Below are positions 1 through 10,497 of a DNA stretch of 64,000 nucleotides, in pieces. Positions within the stretch are counted from its first letter, which is position 1; every line of letters starts with the position of its first letter. Origin of the DNA: Aldrovandia affinis (Eukaryota; Chordata; Actinopteri; Notacanthiformes; Halosauridae). A model generated the notes under the pieces. The model saw nothing but the letters and a program-made list of their open reading frames with translations, was not told the origin of the DNA and searched no databases. The stretch is from assembly GCA_029706075.1 (NCBI GenBank), contig JAINUG010000011.1, positions 3,594,501 to 3,658,500 of the forward strand. The letters are read 5' to 3'. Both the position numbers and the translations under genes were made by a program.

Positions 1-225
1 GAGACCTGGGTCTCAGATGGAGAGAAGGAGAGAGATATACTGCAAAAGCAGAGATAGAATATACAAAATAGATTATACAAAGAATATTTATAAAGACAAT
101 TTGTGATAGATTTAATAGGATGAAAGGTAGAAAGGTTTGACAATCCTCATGAGCAGAATGTGACCCTTCTCTCCTTCAATATGGAACATGAGACCAGTAC
201 TGGGCAGTACCAGTACAGTACAGTA
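1..225. other. No recognised feature
   Basis: I see no gene or recognisable element here. The first 14 bases form a short palindrome (GAGACCTGGGTCTC). The stretch just before the SINE at 226 is rich in CAGTAC repeats. Confidence 0.4.
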
Positions 226-460
226 GGGCGGCATGTAGTATAATGGTTAGGGAACTGGACTTGTAACTCAGAGGTTGCAGGTTCAATCCCCAGGTGGGAC
301 ACATCTGCCGTTGTACCCTTGAGCAAGGTACTTAACCTGAATTGCTTCAGTAAAAAAATATCCAGCTGTATAAATGGATTGTATGTTAAGATATGTAAAC
401 TGTGTAAGTCGCTCTGGATAAGAGCGTCTGCTAAATGCCTAAAATGTAAATGTAAATGTA
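226..460 (+). mobile_element. tRNA-derived SINE with UnaL2-type LINE tail
   Basis: The head has Pol III promoter boxes: an A-box-like stretch around TAGTATAATGGTTAGGG and a B box GGTTCAATCCC near 280. The 3' part has the stem-loop CGCTCT-GGATA-AGAGCG (410-426) followed by TGTAAA repeats. That stem-loop with a GGATA loop is the known 3' recognition signal of eel UnaL2 (L2-clade) LINEs, so this SINE was probably moved by such a LINE. It is not a working tRNA gene. The copy looks full length. Confidence 0.85.
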
Positions 461-1112
461 CTGCATGGAAGGCAGGCAGTGTTAGGCTGACCTTATATAG
501 ACTTCAGTACCGAATCCCACCACTGAGCTGCAGTAAAGCACTTATTTTAATGATCCACATTGACTTGGCCTTTATTTCCAACAGAAGAAAAGAATGGCAT
601 TTGAATTGTACATTCTTATGTTCTTATGTTCCTTTAATTATCTCATATACTTCTTCCTGTTTATGAGAACATTGCTCTCACATAGGTATGATTGGAGAAA
701 TTTGATCCTGACCCTTCGTCCTCACGCTGTAAATATAGCTGTGGTTATGAATAATTATATTTGGTTCTGGCCCCCCTAAGAAAGGCCTGTCCTTACCCTT
801 AATTACTTCTGAACTTATAATATCTGTGGGAGGTTGGGCTATTGAACGTCTGTTTGTGGGAATGATGCATCACATCACAAAATGCAAGTAAATAAATAAA
901 CAAACAAAACAAATGCAGCGCACGTGACTCTGAACTGCCCTGTACATTTTCGAGGCTGGGTGGGGGAGAAAACAATCAGATGGGCAAAGCGGTGGGTGGA
1001 CTGGTGCGGCAGGAGGTGGCATCTGCCTCCAGTGGGAGTTCCGCATCCGTCACTGAGGCTCACTCACGTGTCTGAGCCAGCTGAGCCAGGCCCGTTAAAC
1101 GTCCCAGCCGCC
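461..1112. other. Unassigned; short LINE-tail-like piece
   Basis: There is no gene. Positions 608-632 contain TTCTTATGTTCTTATGTT, the same tail as the CR1-type LINE ends at 4246 and 41290, so a very short 3' LINE remnant may lie here. The rest is unassigned. Confidence 0.35.
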
Positions 1113-1344
1113 ATTACATTTTACATTTACGTTTTAGGCATTTAGCAGATGCTCTTATCCAGAATTACTTACACAGTTGACATTTCTTTACATGCAATCC
1201 ATTTATACAGCTGGATATTTTTACTGAAGCAATTCAGGTTAAGTACCTTGCTCAAGGGTGCAACGGCAGTGTTCCACCTGGGAATTGAACCAGTAACCTT
1301 TGAGTTACAAGTCCAGCTCACTAACCATTACACTACACTGCCAG
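1113..1344 (-). mobile_element. tRNA-derived SINE with UnaL2-type tail, reverse copy
   Basis: This is the reverse complement of the SINE family at 226-460. It has the CATTTACATTTT tail end at left, the stem-loop region CAGATGCTCTTATCCAGA, and at right the complement of the B box (GGGAATTGAACC) and head. The stem carries substitutions (GCTCTTATCCAGAATTAC), so it is older than the 226 copy. Confidence 0.85.
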
Positions 1345-3517
1345 CACGATAGCGAAGTCACACCAGGGTGACAGGAAACTGTCTGTTAAACCTTTCAGCT
1401 CTTGTCCTGTATGTTTTCCTCAGTGCTCTGCTGCATGCAGAGTTTAAAGTTATTGTTTAGAGTTATTGCAAGCACTGTATAGTTAATCACAATCCTTTCT
1501 TTATTGTGTCATGTAAGGCACAACTGCTGAGAAGCACTTCTATGATCGTAGTTATTTATTTATTTATTTATTTGTCAGGGGCATAGCAAAAAAGCATTAT
1601 TACAATGTTTAAAAATAAGCATTGCATTATCAGATGCATTAAGCGCGTATATATTCAAGTTTTTGAAAATGTTCTGGCATTTTACAGAAAACTTAAATTC
1701 ATCCTTAAGTTCCACTTAAACATTATGTGCAATGCAATCATTTGAAACTACTCATTTTTATTTGTAGCTTTTAACCCACCCTAATATGCAACACAAATCA
1801 GGCCCAGCTCCGGAGGGGGGGACTGGGGGGCCCCAAATGTACAGTATATCCAATACCATGCGCATATGGTATTATGGTATATGGTATTATGGTATATGGT
1901 ATAATATGTATGCACATACGGTTGGCTAACTTCACACCTTACGGTTGGCTAACTTCACATGGCATGCCCACAGAGCCTTTCTGAACAGTACAGGCAGACT
2001 GATACCATAAAGCTAACCAAAACTTGCTGGAACCAATGTCAGTGTAGGAAACCAATCTCACAAACTGTCGTTCCTCTTTACGAATGTTCAAGAAGAGAGA
2101 GAGAGGGAAATAGAGATGTCAAAGTTAAGGACATGAGTTGACTGAATTCATGTCTACAGCAAGTATTTATTTCTCAACCACCAGCTTCCACAGGAAGCCC
2201 CCAAAGCCCCCCACCCACCCAGCAGCAGCGGCTGGCTCATGTCACTGGCATCCCTTCTCTCAGCACTGACATATTTAGACTTCCCATTCCTTGAAAATAT
2301 TTGAGATGGAGATCAACAGTATTTGTGTGCAATAAACGTCTTGTTTCATTTCAGCTAGAAATGTTTGTCTAATGGGATGCCAGATGCAAACCCACCCCAA
2401 CAACATCTCCAACCCAAGACATGCTATATTTAGGAAGAAGATCTTGAAAATGGTTCCCTTGCTCAGACACTGTTTCATATCATGGAGAGGTTGGTAGTTA
2501 TCTTAACCTCCACTTAATCACTGTCCATTCCAGAGTGTTTCCAGTCTGTTGGGCCTTGAACCCAGGGATGTGATGGTTTTTGCCTCACTGCACTTTCTAA
2601 CAGCAGAATTTTAAGGCCTGAAGAGAGAGTCATCTGAGCTGATGCAGCGATATATTTTCCTGTCAACATTGTCCAGGTGAATAGCATTTTCACAGTGGAA
2701 TGACGAGAGACGGAATGGCTCCGTTGGTTTTCATTAGACCTGAGCCAAGAGCATTGACTGAAATGAGTCAGCAAGCCTGATTCAGAAAGAGTGAAGCACC
2801 GCTAAAAGCAAATCTTCAGACTCTCTGTGATTTTGTGGATCTTTTTTATACATTGTTTAAAATTAACAAATGAATTGTATTTGTTTTAAAAGTGGTGATA
2901 AGAGGAATCTGATCCATTCCATCCATCATATCCATTTACATCTTTCAAACTTGTTTTTTTTCAGTTCTGGCCAAGCGATTTATAATGCATTGCCCTTGAA
3001 ATCTGAATTAGTTAAATTACTAACAAATCCGTACACAAAGCACTCAGAAAGCTGTGATCTGATTGGCTCATAGTGATCATGCCGTTTGAAACAGTTGAAC
3101 ATAAAGTAGACCTCAATGTAGACCTTGCTGCTTTCTAAGACAAAACTGTATTTGGCTGGTGTGAATTTTGGTAGTGAAGACTGCAGTGGCACACAAAGAA
3201 CAACACATGTCAAGCTAGCATATTTAGAATACTTTCCAAGTAAATTTAATTACTGCCCATGCCCATGATGACAACTGCCTTTGAGGTTTTATTACCATTT
3301 GATTAATGGTTAACTTTCAGTGCTTCAAATGACTTAATTACATCAAGCCTACGATCAGTCAATCTCCATTGATATAAAACTGCAAGGCAAATTGTCTTTT
3401 ATTAAGAGGATGATTTGATTGTATGTCGCAATTGCTGGGAACCTGATTCTGATTTAAAACATCAATATAAATATAAAATAACATTCATCCAAGAATATTT
3501 TGCTTTTTCCCATGTTG
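1345..3517. other. Non-coding, no recognised gene
   Basis: No coding exon or known element was recognised. Local repeats are a (TTTA)n run at about 1551-1573, a TATGGTAT repeat at 1857-1905, and a direct duplication of ACGGTTGGCTAACTTCAC at about 1918-1959. Open frames such as those at 2514-2774 and 2980-3213 show no family I know. Confidence 0.4.
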
Positions 3518-3521
3518 ACAC

Positions 3522-4169
3522 TGTGGTGGAATGTCAATTAATCAAGGACACTCTGAAAAGAAATCAACATCTTTGAAAGAATCAAACAAAGAGTGATGAG
3601 ACTGAGTTTAAGAGATTATTATTCACATAGAAGTATTTTATTTGAATGCTTGCAAGCAGGGAGTTAGTTGACACACGTCTAAGAGGTCAAGCCATCTCCA
3701 AGGAGGTGCAGGCCCCCCTTAGACCTTTATACATTCCTAATATGCTTCGCCAGCATCCCTGGCCGTACATCATAATCTTCCTTTTATCATAGCAACAGTA
3801 TCATTTCTTAGTGGAAAAACACCAAGGTCTTTGAGTTGAAACTGAGGTCACACTGGGTGTCTTTTCCCCCCTCTCTCAATGTACAGACAACACCACTTCT
3901 GAATACTCAGATAGGTGTACGGTTACACCTGAACAGTCAACGGTTAAGAGGTGGCTAACGATCTTTGCCAGACTTCGAAGGGAGGGGCCTAGGCCCAGAA
4001 TTCTTCTTTCCAACAAGACAGAGTGATATTCAGCATTTTCCAAGAAATGAAACTGTCTCAAAGGGTTGTGTTTACACACATATTATATAGAGGTGTATTA
4101 ATCCAACATATATTCCTTAATTGAATAAAACATAATAAAACAATATAACATGTTAAAATTTCCCTCACA
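3522..4169 (-). mobile_element. Solo LTR, retrovirus-like (fossil)
   Basis: This is a 648-bp stretch with TG...CA ends (TGTGGTGG... and ...CCCTCACA) flanked by the 4-bp direct repeat ACAC at 3518-3521 and 4170-4173. Read on the minus strand it has the order expected of a retroviral LTR: a TATA-like GTATAAAGG, then AATAAA, then a short tail. No internal genes are next to it, so it is a solo LTR left by LTR-LTR recombination. A 4-bp target duplication fits vertebrate retroviruses. The exact family is not identified. Confidence 0.7.
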
Positions 4170-4245
4170 ACACTTATTTAATAGCTACAGTACATTAGCA
4201 TCGCTTGAGTTGTTTTCAAGGGAAAAAACTGAAAGAAAATAGAAT

Positions 4246-4296
4246 GTTAAACGGCCCATTCTTGTCATTATGTATTATTATGTTCTTATGTTCACA
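4246..4296 (+). mobile_element. CR1-type LINE 3' tail remnant
   Basis: The stretch ACGGCCCATTCTTGTCATTA followed by TATTATGTTCTTATGTTC matches the end of the longer LINE copy at 40775-41340. Only the last 50 bp are present, as is usual for strongly 5'-truncated LINE insertions. Confidence 0.65.
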
Positions 4297-4775
4297 TGAA
4301 AGACAAATCATGGAAACCAGTCAAGAGCTAGTATGAAATATTGGCTGAAGAACCCATAAGGTCACAGGTCCAAGTTCTAGAACAGACAATGTCATTTCAC
4401 GCTTCAGGCTTTTATCCTGACTTGCTATCCGATTGTAGAAATGGATAATATGTATTTCCTTTGCCCGAAGTTATTTAAGTTATCCTCTGGACAAATTAAT
4501 TATTCAGCAGTGCTGGATACTCCCTAATCTGTAGGTAAATGATATACCTAGACAGGCTGATTAATTTAAAGAATTGATCAAAGATATTTATTAAATTTAG
4601 TATCAATAGGTATTTTCAAATTTAGTTGGATAACATACTGATTGATACTATTATGTAAAGCAGTTATGTAAAGTAGTATTTTCGTTTGCCGTTTAAACAG
4701 GGCTGTTTGCCTTATATTCAATCATTTTTAATAACACACTGAATCACCTGGGGTCACGAGTGATATATTTTCATA
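4297..4775. other. Unassigned AT-rich sequence
   Basis: No gene or known repeat was recognised between the CR1 tail and the L1 fragment. Confidence 0.4.
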
Positions 4776-5408
4776 TTTTTTTTTTTTTAATAATTCTTTT
4801 TTTAATTGATTTTTCTTTTCACATTTAACACAAAACATGCAATGTATTCGATCATACTTGCCAACTGCGCAAATCACCAAAGTAAAAAATTGTAATAAAA
4901 AATTAATAAAAAACATGGAACATTTAAGTACATAGTCAAATACACTCAAACTCCCAGTCAGCCAACACTCGTAAGTTACTCCCGCACCCAGCACGCCTGT
5001 ATCTGTCCGTATACACTCCATAGTTTGTTGATTATTTTATTCCACACACTATCAAATTGATTACATTTATTTTTGTCCATTTGCTAACGATTTTTCCATA
5101 TTTAAGTAAAATGCCATTGAGATACTTCACTGTTCCATCGTTGGCGATGTTGGGTCTTTCCATTTCTTTAAGATTAGTTTCTTTATAATCAATGATGACA
5201 ATAGTATGGCCCAGCCATTTGGATATCTTAAGTTGTCTGTATTTTGGAATATACATATGTTAGGTGTAAAAGTAATGGAAACGTTAAGTGTTTCAGATAG
5301 CCATTTCTCAACCTGCCTCCAAAGTTGTTGGACTACTTCACATTCCCAAAAATTCCTCATTTGTTTCTCATATTTCTTCTTTAATTTTCTTATTGAGTTT
5401 TTGTAATG
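4776..5408 (-). mobile_element. L1-clade LINE 3' end, 5'-truncated
   Basis: On the minus strand two overlapping frames read like the C-terminal end of an L1/Tx1-type ORF2. The first has the FWECEVVQQLWRQVEKWLSE stretch, close to the L1 zinc-knuckle-flanking motif H-x-FWEC-x-V-x-x-FW, then IKKLILKKWKDPTSPT. The second frame continues towards the end of the protein, so at least one frameshift is present. A T-run at 4776-4788 is the poly(A) tail on the other strand. The rest of the element, including the reverse transcriptase and endonuclease, is missing. Confidence 0.7.
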
Positions 5409-7030
5409 GTTTACTGGTTTACTGCTGCCTAGGGGCAGTGTGAATCACTGTGAAGTATACGGAATCAGTGAATCTGAAACCGTAAATTACTACTATGATT
5501 ACCCAAGCGTGTCTAGACTGCATTGTACCGTACAGCATATTTTCCCACAATCAAAGGAGGCAAAGTTCACTTTCCCCCCAGAGTGAAGTGTTGAGAGCAG
5601 GTCTTTTAAGACCTTCAGAAACAGAATAAGAGAGACTAACTGCCTTGAATGAAGGTAATGTGATATTTGTTATCTGTCCAAGATAAAACTACTGCATATA
5701 TGGAGGGTATTTATGATCATGCATAATGAGGGTTTGCATTAGCAATCACTCGAATGTAGTCTGTCTAAAATCAATATTACAATTGATTCAGTAGTGTCTT
5801 GCATTTATGCAAAAATAAAACAAATAGTATTTTCCAAATAATACATTATTGAAAGTTACATAATAAAAAAATAAAAATAAAAAATTTAAAATTGGCAAGA
5901 GAAATACAGTCACTCGAGTTGAATGTATGTGTTAAGGGTAAAACACTTGAAAGACCTGCAATGCTCTGATTGTTCATAATGCCTGTGCCAATTCAAATAA
6001 ATAAATTAATAACCCTTTCGAAGGATTCCAACATTCTATAACAACTTGAGTGTGCGTGTGTGTTTGCATGTGTGGGAGGAGGGGGTAATTGTTGCGATGG
6101 CTGTCAGCTGGTCTCTTCCCAGGTTAAAATGTTTATCATGGCATTCAACAGAAATCTAATCAAGCTCAGCAACAAAACAGTAGGCAGAAAGTCATGTGGA
6201 CAGTGGGGATATGGCATGTGAAGGTTTTACCGAACTGGAATGCAAAAACAAACCCTTTGTGCTGAGGTAATTTAGCACAACTGCTCTCATCCAAAGATAT
6301 ATTTTCCTTAAAGGTCTCAAATGTACAGTAGAACCTCGATATGAGATATGAACACATCAGGAATGGAGCAGCATACATAGGCCTACATTTTAAGAATTTG
6401 AATCTTTTATTGATTGCAATCGTCACTTTCATTACCATAGCCATTTTTTAAACAGGTGATTCATTTAATAATTATAATAAATTATTATTATAAATAATAA
6501 TTAGCATGAATCCTCAGGAAAGTAATGCAGGCTGGTTTAAGTTTGGCACCCAAAAAACAGATTTTATGGGCATTTTAGCTGTAAATTGTATAGCTGCCTC
6601 TGCTAGCTAAACAAATTACCTGTATCTGTGTCACTCACTGGGTTAGGCAGGACAGGGACACCCCTTGGATCAGGAACCTTGAGCACAAGACACATGTTCC
6701 CAATGTTCATGTTTTGCTACTCCACTCCCCTTCACTCATTCCGTTCCCACACCCATCATTTGAGCCAAAAGCGATGACATCACTGCACGTGACTCTCACC
6801 AGTGCTTCTTTTTGACAATTCCTTGTATTCTCAAAAGAACTATTATATAAACTATTTTATATATTTTAGGACCCAAATCATCTGATTAAGCATCAGTGAG
6901 TGTCACATGATTGATATTTGCAGGACTTTGTTCACATTTCGGCTGGAGTAGGTCTTTAATTAAATGTATCTGATGCTTGTTTTTAAGATTGTAACCACGC
7001 TTTTACTATGTCCCTGACAAATAAATAAAA
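5409..7030. other. Non-coding AT-rich sequence
   Basis: No gene was recognised. There is a short TG-rich run at 6051-6070 and AT-rich homopolymer stretches at 5860-5890 and 6465-6500. The minus-strand open frame at 6166-6444 has no family resemblance that I can name. Confidence 0.4.
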
Positions 7031-7116
7031 TAAATAAATAAAATGACTCTTGTGGATGCACTTAAATTATTTTTGCGTTGTAAGTTGCTCTGGATAAGAG
7101 CATCTGCTATATTGCT
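7031..7116 (+). mobile_element. UnaL2-type SINE/LINE tail remnant
   Basis: The stretch GTAAGTTGCTCTGGATAAGA then GCATCTGCTA (about 7080-7110) is the conserved GGATA-loop stem-loop seen at 410-426, with point changes. Upstream sequence is too eroded to say whether this was a SINE or a LINE end. Confidence 0.6.
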
Positions 7117-7670
7117 GTAATATAATGAAGCCTGGAGCACAAGAAGGCAGGTGAGTACTGGTAAACCGCAGGGTTTTTGGCTTCCATCCCACCTCCATAA
7201 GAGTTTAATCAATGTCATTTTACGGGTAATTAACCAAATGACTGTCTTGTCAAGGCTGAATTCCACTGCTGATTTAACGAGTGCCATTTTTCTATTCTGT
7301 GCTGTGCCGCAGCCAGGGCCCCTGGTTAGGTCAAGACAAAGGCCTCTTTTCAGCGTCCTCACCACCTGCCTTGTGTTTGACTTTCTTTTTTTAAATGTAC
7401 TATACATTTACTTTCTACTTCAATGGCTGCTGAGGCCACAATGTTGTTAAAAACGGTACAAATACATAGTTAAATATTTAAAATAATGAACTTTGTGGCT
7501 AAGTTGAATTAGAGGCTGTGTGGCATTGTACAGTACCTGCTAACCAATAGCAAGCAGGATAGCAATATTTGACTGTAAGGCCTTTCCCTGGGAGCAAAGT
7601 GGTAGAATCTGATGGGTGTGAATATTGTGTCCCAGGTCCAATTTGTCAGCTGTAAAAGAAGAAAGCAATG
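7117..7670. other. Unassigned sequence
   Basis: No gene recognised. The opposing open frames at 7006-7407 (-) and 7151-7450 (+) overlap each other and show no domain. Confidence 0.35.
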
Positions 7671-7671
7671 T

Positions 7672-7742
<71 letters not shown>
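7671..7742 (+). repeat. (TG)n microsatellite
   Basis: This is an almost uninterrupted TG dinucleotide run of about 70 bp, likely to be length-polymorphic. Confidence 0.95.
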
Positions 7743-7745
<3 letters not shown>

Positions 7746-8079
7746 ATTGATCAGCCCGTGTTTATAGTGAACGTTCCTCAGTAGCGTTAGAAAGCTAACA
7801 GTTGTTAATTAGTGGCTATTGTTGTCAGGAGGATTTAAGCGTGCACAGCCAGAACTCTGGCAGTGTGCATTCGTATCTCGGCTTGAACGGTCTCGTGGCG
7901 CGCTAGTAAATGTTATCATCCGGCGTTAGATTTTGTTGCTTTAGTCTCTGCGTTCGTACCCTGTTTCATTGGCTAGAACTGGCACTTAATGCTTCTTTGA
8001 TTACTGTAACTAGCTGGCTATTGTGTCGCCGATCTCCAGCAGTTATTAGATTATATTGCCGCGTTGTATCTTTATTTCA

Positions 8080-8426
8080 AAGCTGACTCGGCGGACAAAG
8101 CGGTCCGCAAGAGACTCAAAACCCACCTCTTCAGACTCCACTACCACTGAACACTGTCCATCTAGTCAATCTGTCGTCACCACTGTTTACTTGTTCAAAA
8201 AAAAAAAAAAAAAAAAAAAAAAACAAAAACAAAAAAAAAAAACCCCACTAACCTTTTCTTTCCCAATGTTACAGGTATGATACGCAGACGCCTGCAATGA
8301 TGTCTTTTGCCGTTTTACTGCACTGATCTTGTACGCTAACTTTGATTGTTCTCACCTTGTATTAATGCACATCTTGTAAGTCGCTCTGGATAAGAGCGTC
8401 TGCTAAATGCTCAAATGTAAATGTGT
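8080..8426 (+). mobile_element. L2-clade (UnaL2-like) LINE 3' end
   Basis: One frame reads ADKAVRKRLKTHLFRLHYH followed by a stop near 8147, the typical C-terminus of L2-clade LINE reverse transcriptase proteins in fish. It is followed by a 3' UTR and the tail GTAAGTCGCTCTGGATAAGA then GCGTCTGCTAAATG (8369-8410), the same stem-loop that ends the SINEs at 226 and 1113. This copy therefore links the SINE tails to their probable LINE partner. An A-rich tract of about 45 bp (8197-8241) sits inside the 3' UTR. The copy is heavily 5'-truncated. Confidence 0.75.
8197..8241 (+). repeat. A-rich tract
   Basis: A run of A residues with two C interruptions, inside the 3' UTR of the L2-clade fragment. 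Confidence 0.9.
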
Positions 8427-8865
8427 GTGTGTGTAAACAACAAAGGGAAACACAGTTAAAACCACCCACATACTTGTCAGATCAGAATAACATGATTCTT
8501 GTTTAATGGCTCTGCTGGGACTATAAGAAGCTGCCTGGAGAAAGAACAGACTCAGGCTTCTAAGCCTTTGAAATAATTGGCACCCATGCCTTTAATCATT
8601 TATTTTTATAATTTTTTGTTGTTGTTAGCTCTATGTTAATTGTTTCCTGTTGCATATGTCTTCTTGTATTTAAAAAGAAAAAAGTATTACCCCACAGTCA
8701 TATTAGCCCTGGGTTTTGACATTCTGCTCCTGGCAATGATCACTTTGATTATGCAATTTACAAAGTAGGAGGACATTGCAACATTTTTCCATGTATTGTA
8801 AAAAAAAAATCCACATGACATTCAAGAGGAAATATTTTCATGTCAATTCCATAAATAGTCTTATA

Positions 8866-8950
8866 CAGGTAACTGACAAAATAACACCAGCATGAAGTAC
8901 CTTAACAGGGTGTTGGGCCACCACAGACCAATAGAACAACTTTGTGCAAT
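8866..8950 (+). mobile_element. Tc1-like element end remnant
   Basis: The stretch ACAGGTAACTGACAAAATAA followed by the GTGTTGGGCCACCAC context is the terminal region of a widespread fish Tc1-like family. A longer derivative lies at 45438-45895. Only one end is left. Confidence 0.6.
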
Positions 8951-9478
8951 TTGCACAAATTTTCATTTTGTTGATAAAACTTAGATTACTCAGATTACAG
9001 GACCCAAATATGTTTCCATTTCAAAGTGTTTCAAACTAAAAAGCTGCTGCAGTTAACTAAGCAGAAGGGTAACTTGTTGCTGATAATGAAATGGTTTCTC
9101 TTCTCTGCCAGAATCGTTTTCAAACCAGGCTGCCTGTTTTAATAAATCGTTTTTGACATTACCAAGAAAGATAATGATCTGCCATTTTGTTAAGGGGCTC
9201 TTTGGCATCATCTTAACTGCACTGACAAAATGTGAGCGCAAAGTAGAGACCTCTGCCAAGGAGACATGACACATGGTAAAAGGCTGTGTACAGAAGTTCT
9301 GTGCAAAGTTATGGCATAGTAAATAGCTAGTTTTCAACATAGTTTCTTGCAACAAGCAAACCAGAATAAAGGTTTTTGTTTAAAAAAAATACACTGTTGG
9401 AAATAGCCAGGCAGAAATATGATTGCAATGAATTGTCAGATGACAAAACAAAGCACCAGCTTGGTTTGAACAATTTTA
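8951..9478. other. Unassigned sequence
   Basis: No gene or known element was recognised. A 100-codon open frame at 9053-9355 (-) has no recognisable domain. Confidence 0.35.
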
Positions 9479-9784
9479 ATCTCAAGTATGTTTTTGGCAT
9501 GCAACACTTCCCCTTTTGAAAACCCCTTTTGTGTTTTTACAAGAAGAGAGCTGTCTGTCTGCCAGATCTACACCCAGACCCAGAAGCCCCACCTTCCTTA
9601 TCTATTTTATTTTATTTTATAGTTTACTGACTTTGTTTTGTTTGTTTCCCCTGTCCACCACTGGAGGGCAGGGATATGTACATACTACCATGGTGTATAT
9701 CTGGCAGACAGACAGCTCTCTTTTCGTAAAAACACAAAAGGGGGTTTCTTTAAGTGTTGCATGCCAAAAAAACATACTTGAGAT
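9479..9784. mobile_element. Foldback element (long inverted repeat)
   Basis: Arms of about 95 bp face each other. The left arm (9479-9574) begins ATCTCAAGTATG, and the right arm (9692-9784) ends with its complement CATACTTGAGAT. The arms share GGCATGCAACACTT, the TTTTGTGTTTTTAC stretch and CTGTCTGTCTGCCAGAT. The spacer of about 117 bp holds TTTTA repeats and the sequence CCACTGGAGGGCAGGG. The layout is that of a non-autonomous foldback DNA transposon; the superfamily is unknown. Confidence 0.75.
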
Positions 9785-10079
9785 GATTATCTTCATGCTT
9801 GATGGATCAATGAATGCATGAGAGATGGTAGCTGGATGGCATTGCTGAGATATTCCCATGGCATCCACAATACACTGGCATAGAAAACATCCATGTCCAT
9901 TTAGAACGCCCTCACTGAAAAGGCATAAACTGTGTAATAGTCATCCAACATGTATGCATTGCATTCCTGCACTCATAATCAAAATGATTCCCTAATTATA
10001 TGTTTTTACAGTAGTATAAATGATAAAGATGAGTGAATACTTGTCAGGATGTGTGTGGAAGTGAATACCATGCTTGTAA
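9785..10079. other. Unassigned sequence
   Basis: No feature recognised between the foldback element and the Penelope-like fragment. Confidence 0.35.
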
Positions 10080-10470
10080 TGGGAAACACTGGCATGGGAA
10101 CCATGGTGGCACCTAACTACGCAATCTTTAAGTTTGATTATTTGAAATCAATCATATTTTGGACAACATGCAGAACCCTTACTTACTGTATATCAAATTC
10201 TGGAAACGGTATATTGACGACATTTTGTTTTTTGGGTTCAGGGTCACTCAAACAACTCCTAGAATTCCTTAAATGGTTGAACAGTAAGAGTGAATTTCTG
10301 ACTTTTAAACTTGAACCTGGCAATTGGAGGGTCAACTTCTTAGATGTATGTATTATAAAAGATAAAAACAAATTGATCACAAACCTTAATAGAAAACCTA
10401 TGGATAGGAACAACCTTTTACGCATGGACAGTTATCACCCGCAGTACATAAAACACTATTCTGATTCCGA
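10080..10470 (+). mobile_element. Penelope-like element reverse transcriptase fragment
   Basis: The open frame at 10049-10495 contains NTGMGTMVAPNYA, matching the G-T-x-MG-T-x-x-APSYAN motif of Penelope-like reverse transcriptases. It later has FLDVCIIKDKNKLIT and NRKPMDRNNLL, matching the FLD...T-x-x-x-KPTDR block. Between these blocks another frame reads WKRYIDDILFF (about 10200-10232), the catalytic YIDD motif, so at least two frameshifts separate the parts. The GIY-YIG endonuclease end is not seen. The copy is old and inactive. Confidence 0.8.
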
Positions 10471-10497
10471 TTGTGATGACAAACCCGCATGGTGAAA

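Noticed and set aside
226-330. tRNA gene
   Set aside because: A- and B-box sequences are present, but the region is the head of a dispersed SINE with a LINE-type tail and it does not fold as a tRNA over its length as far as can be judged by eye.
5206-5406. Plus-strand open frame opposite the L1 fragment
   Set aside because: The minus strand clearly carries the L1 ORF2 tail; the plus frame is a shadow.
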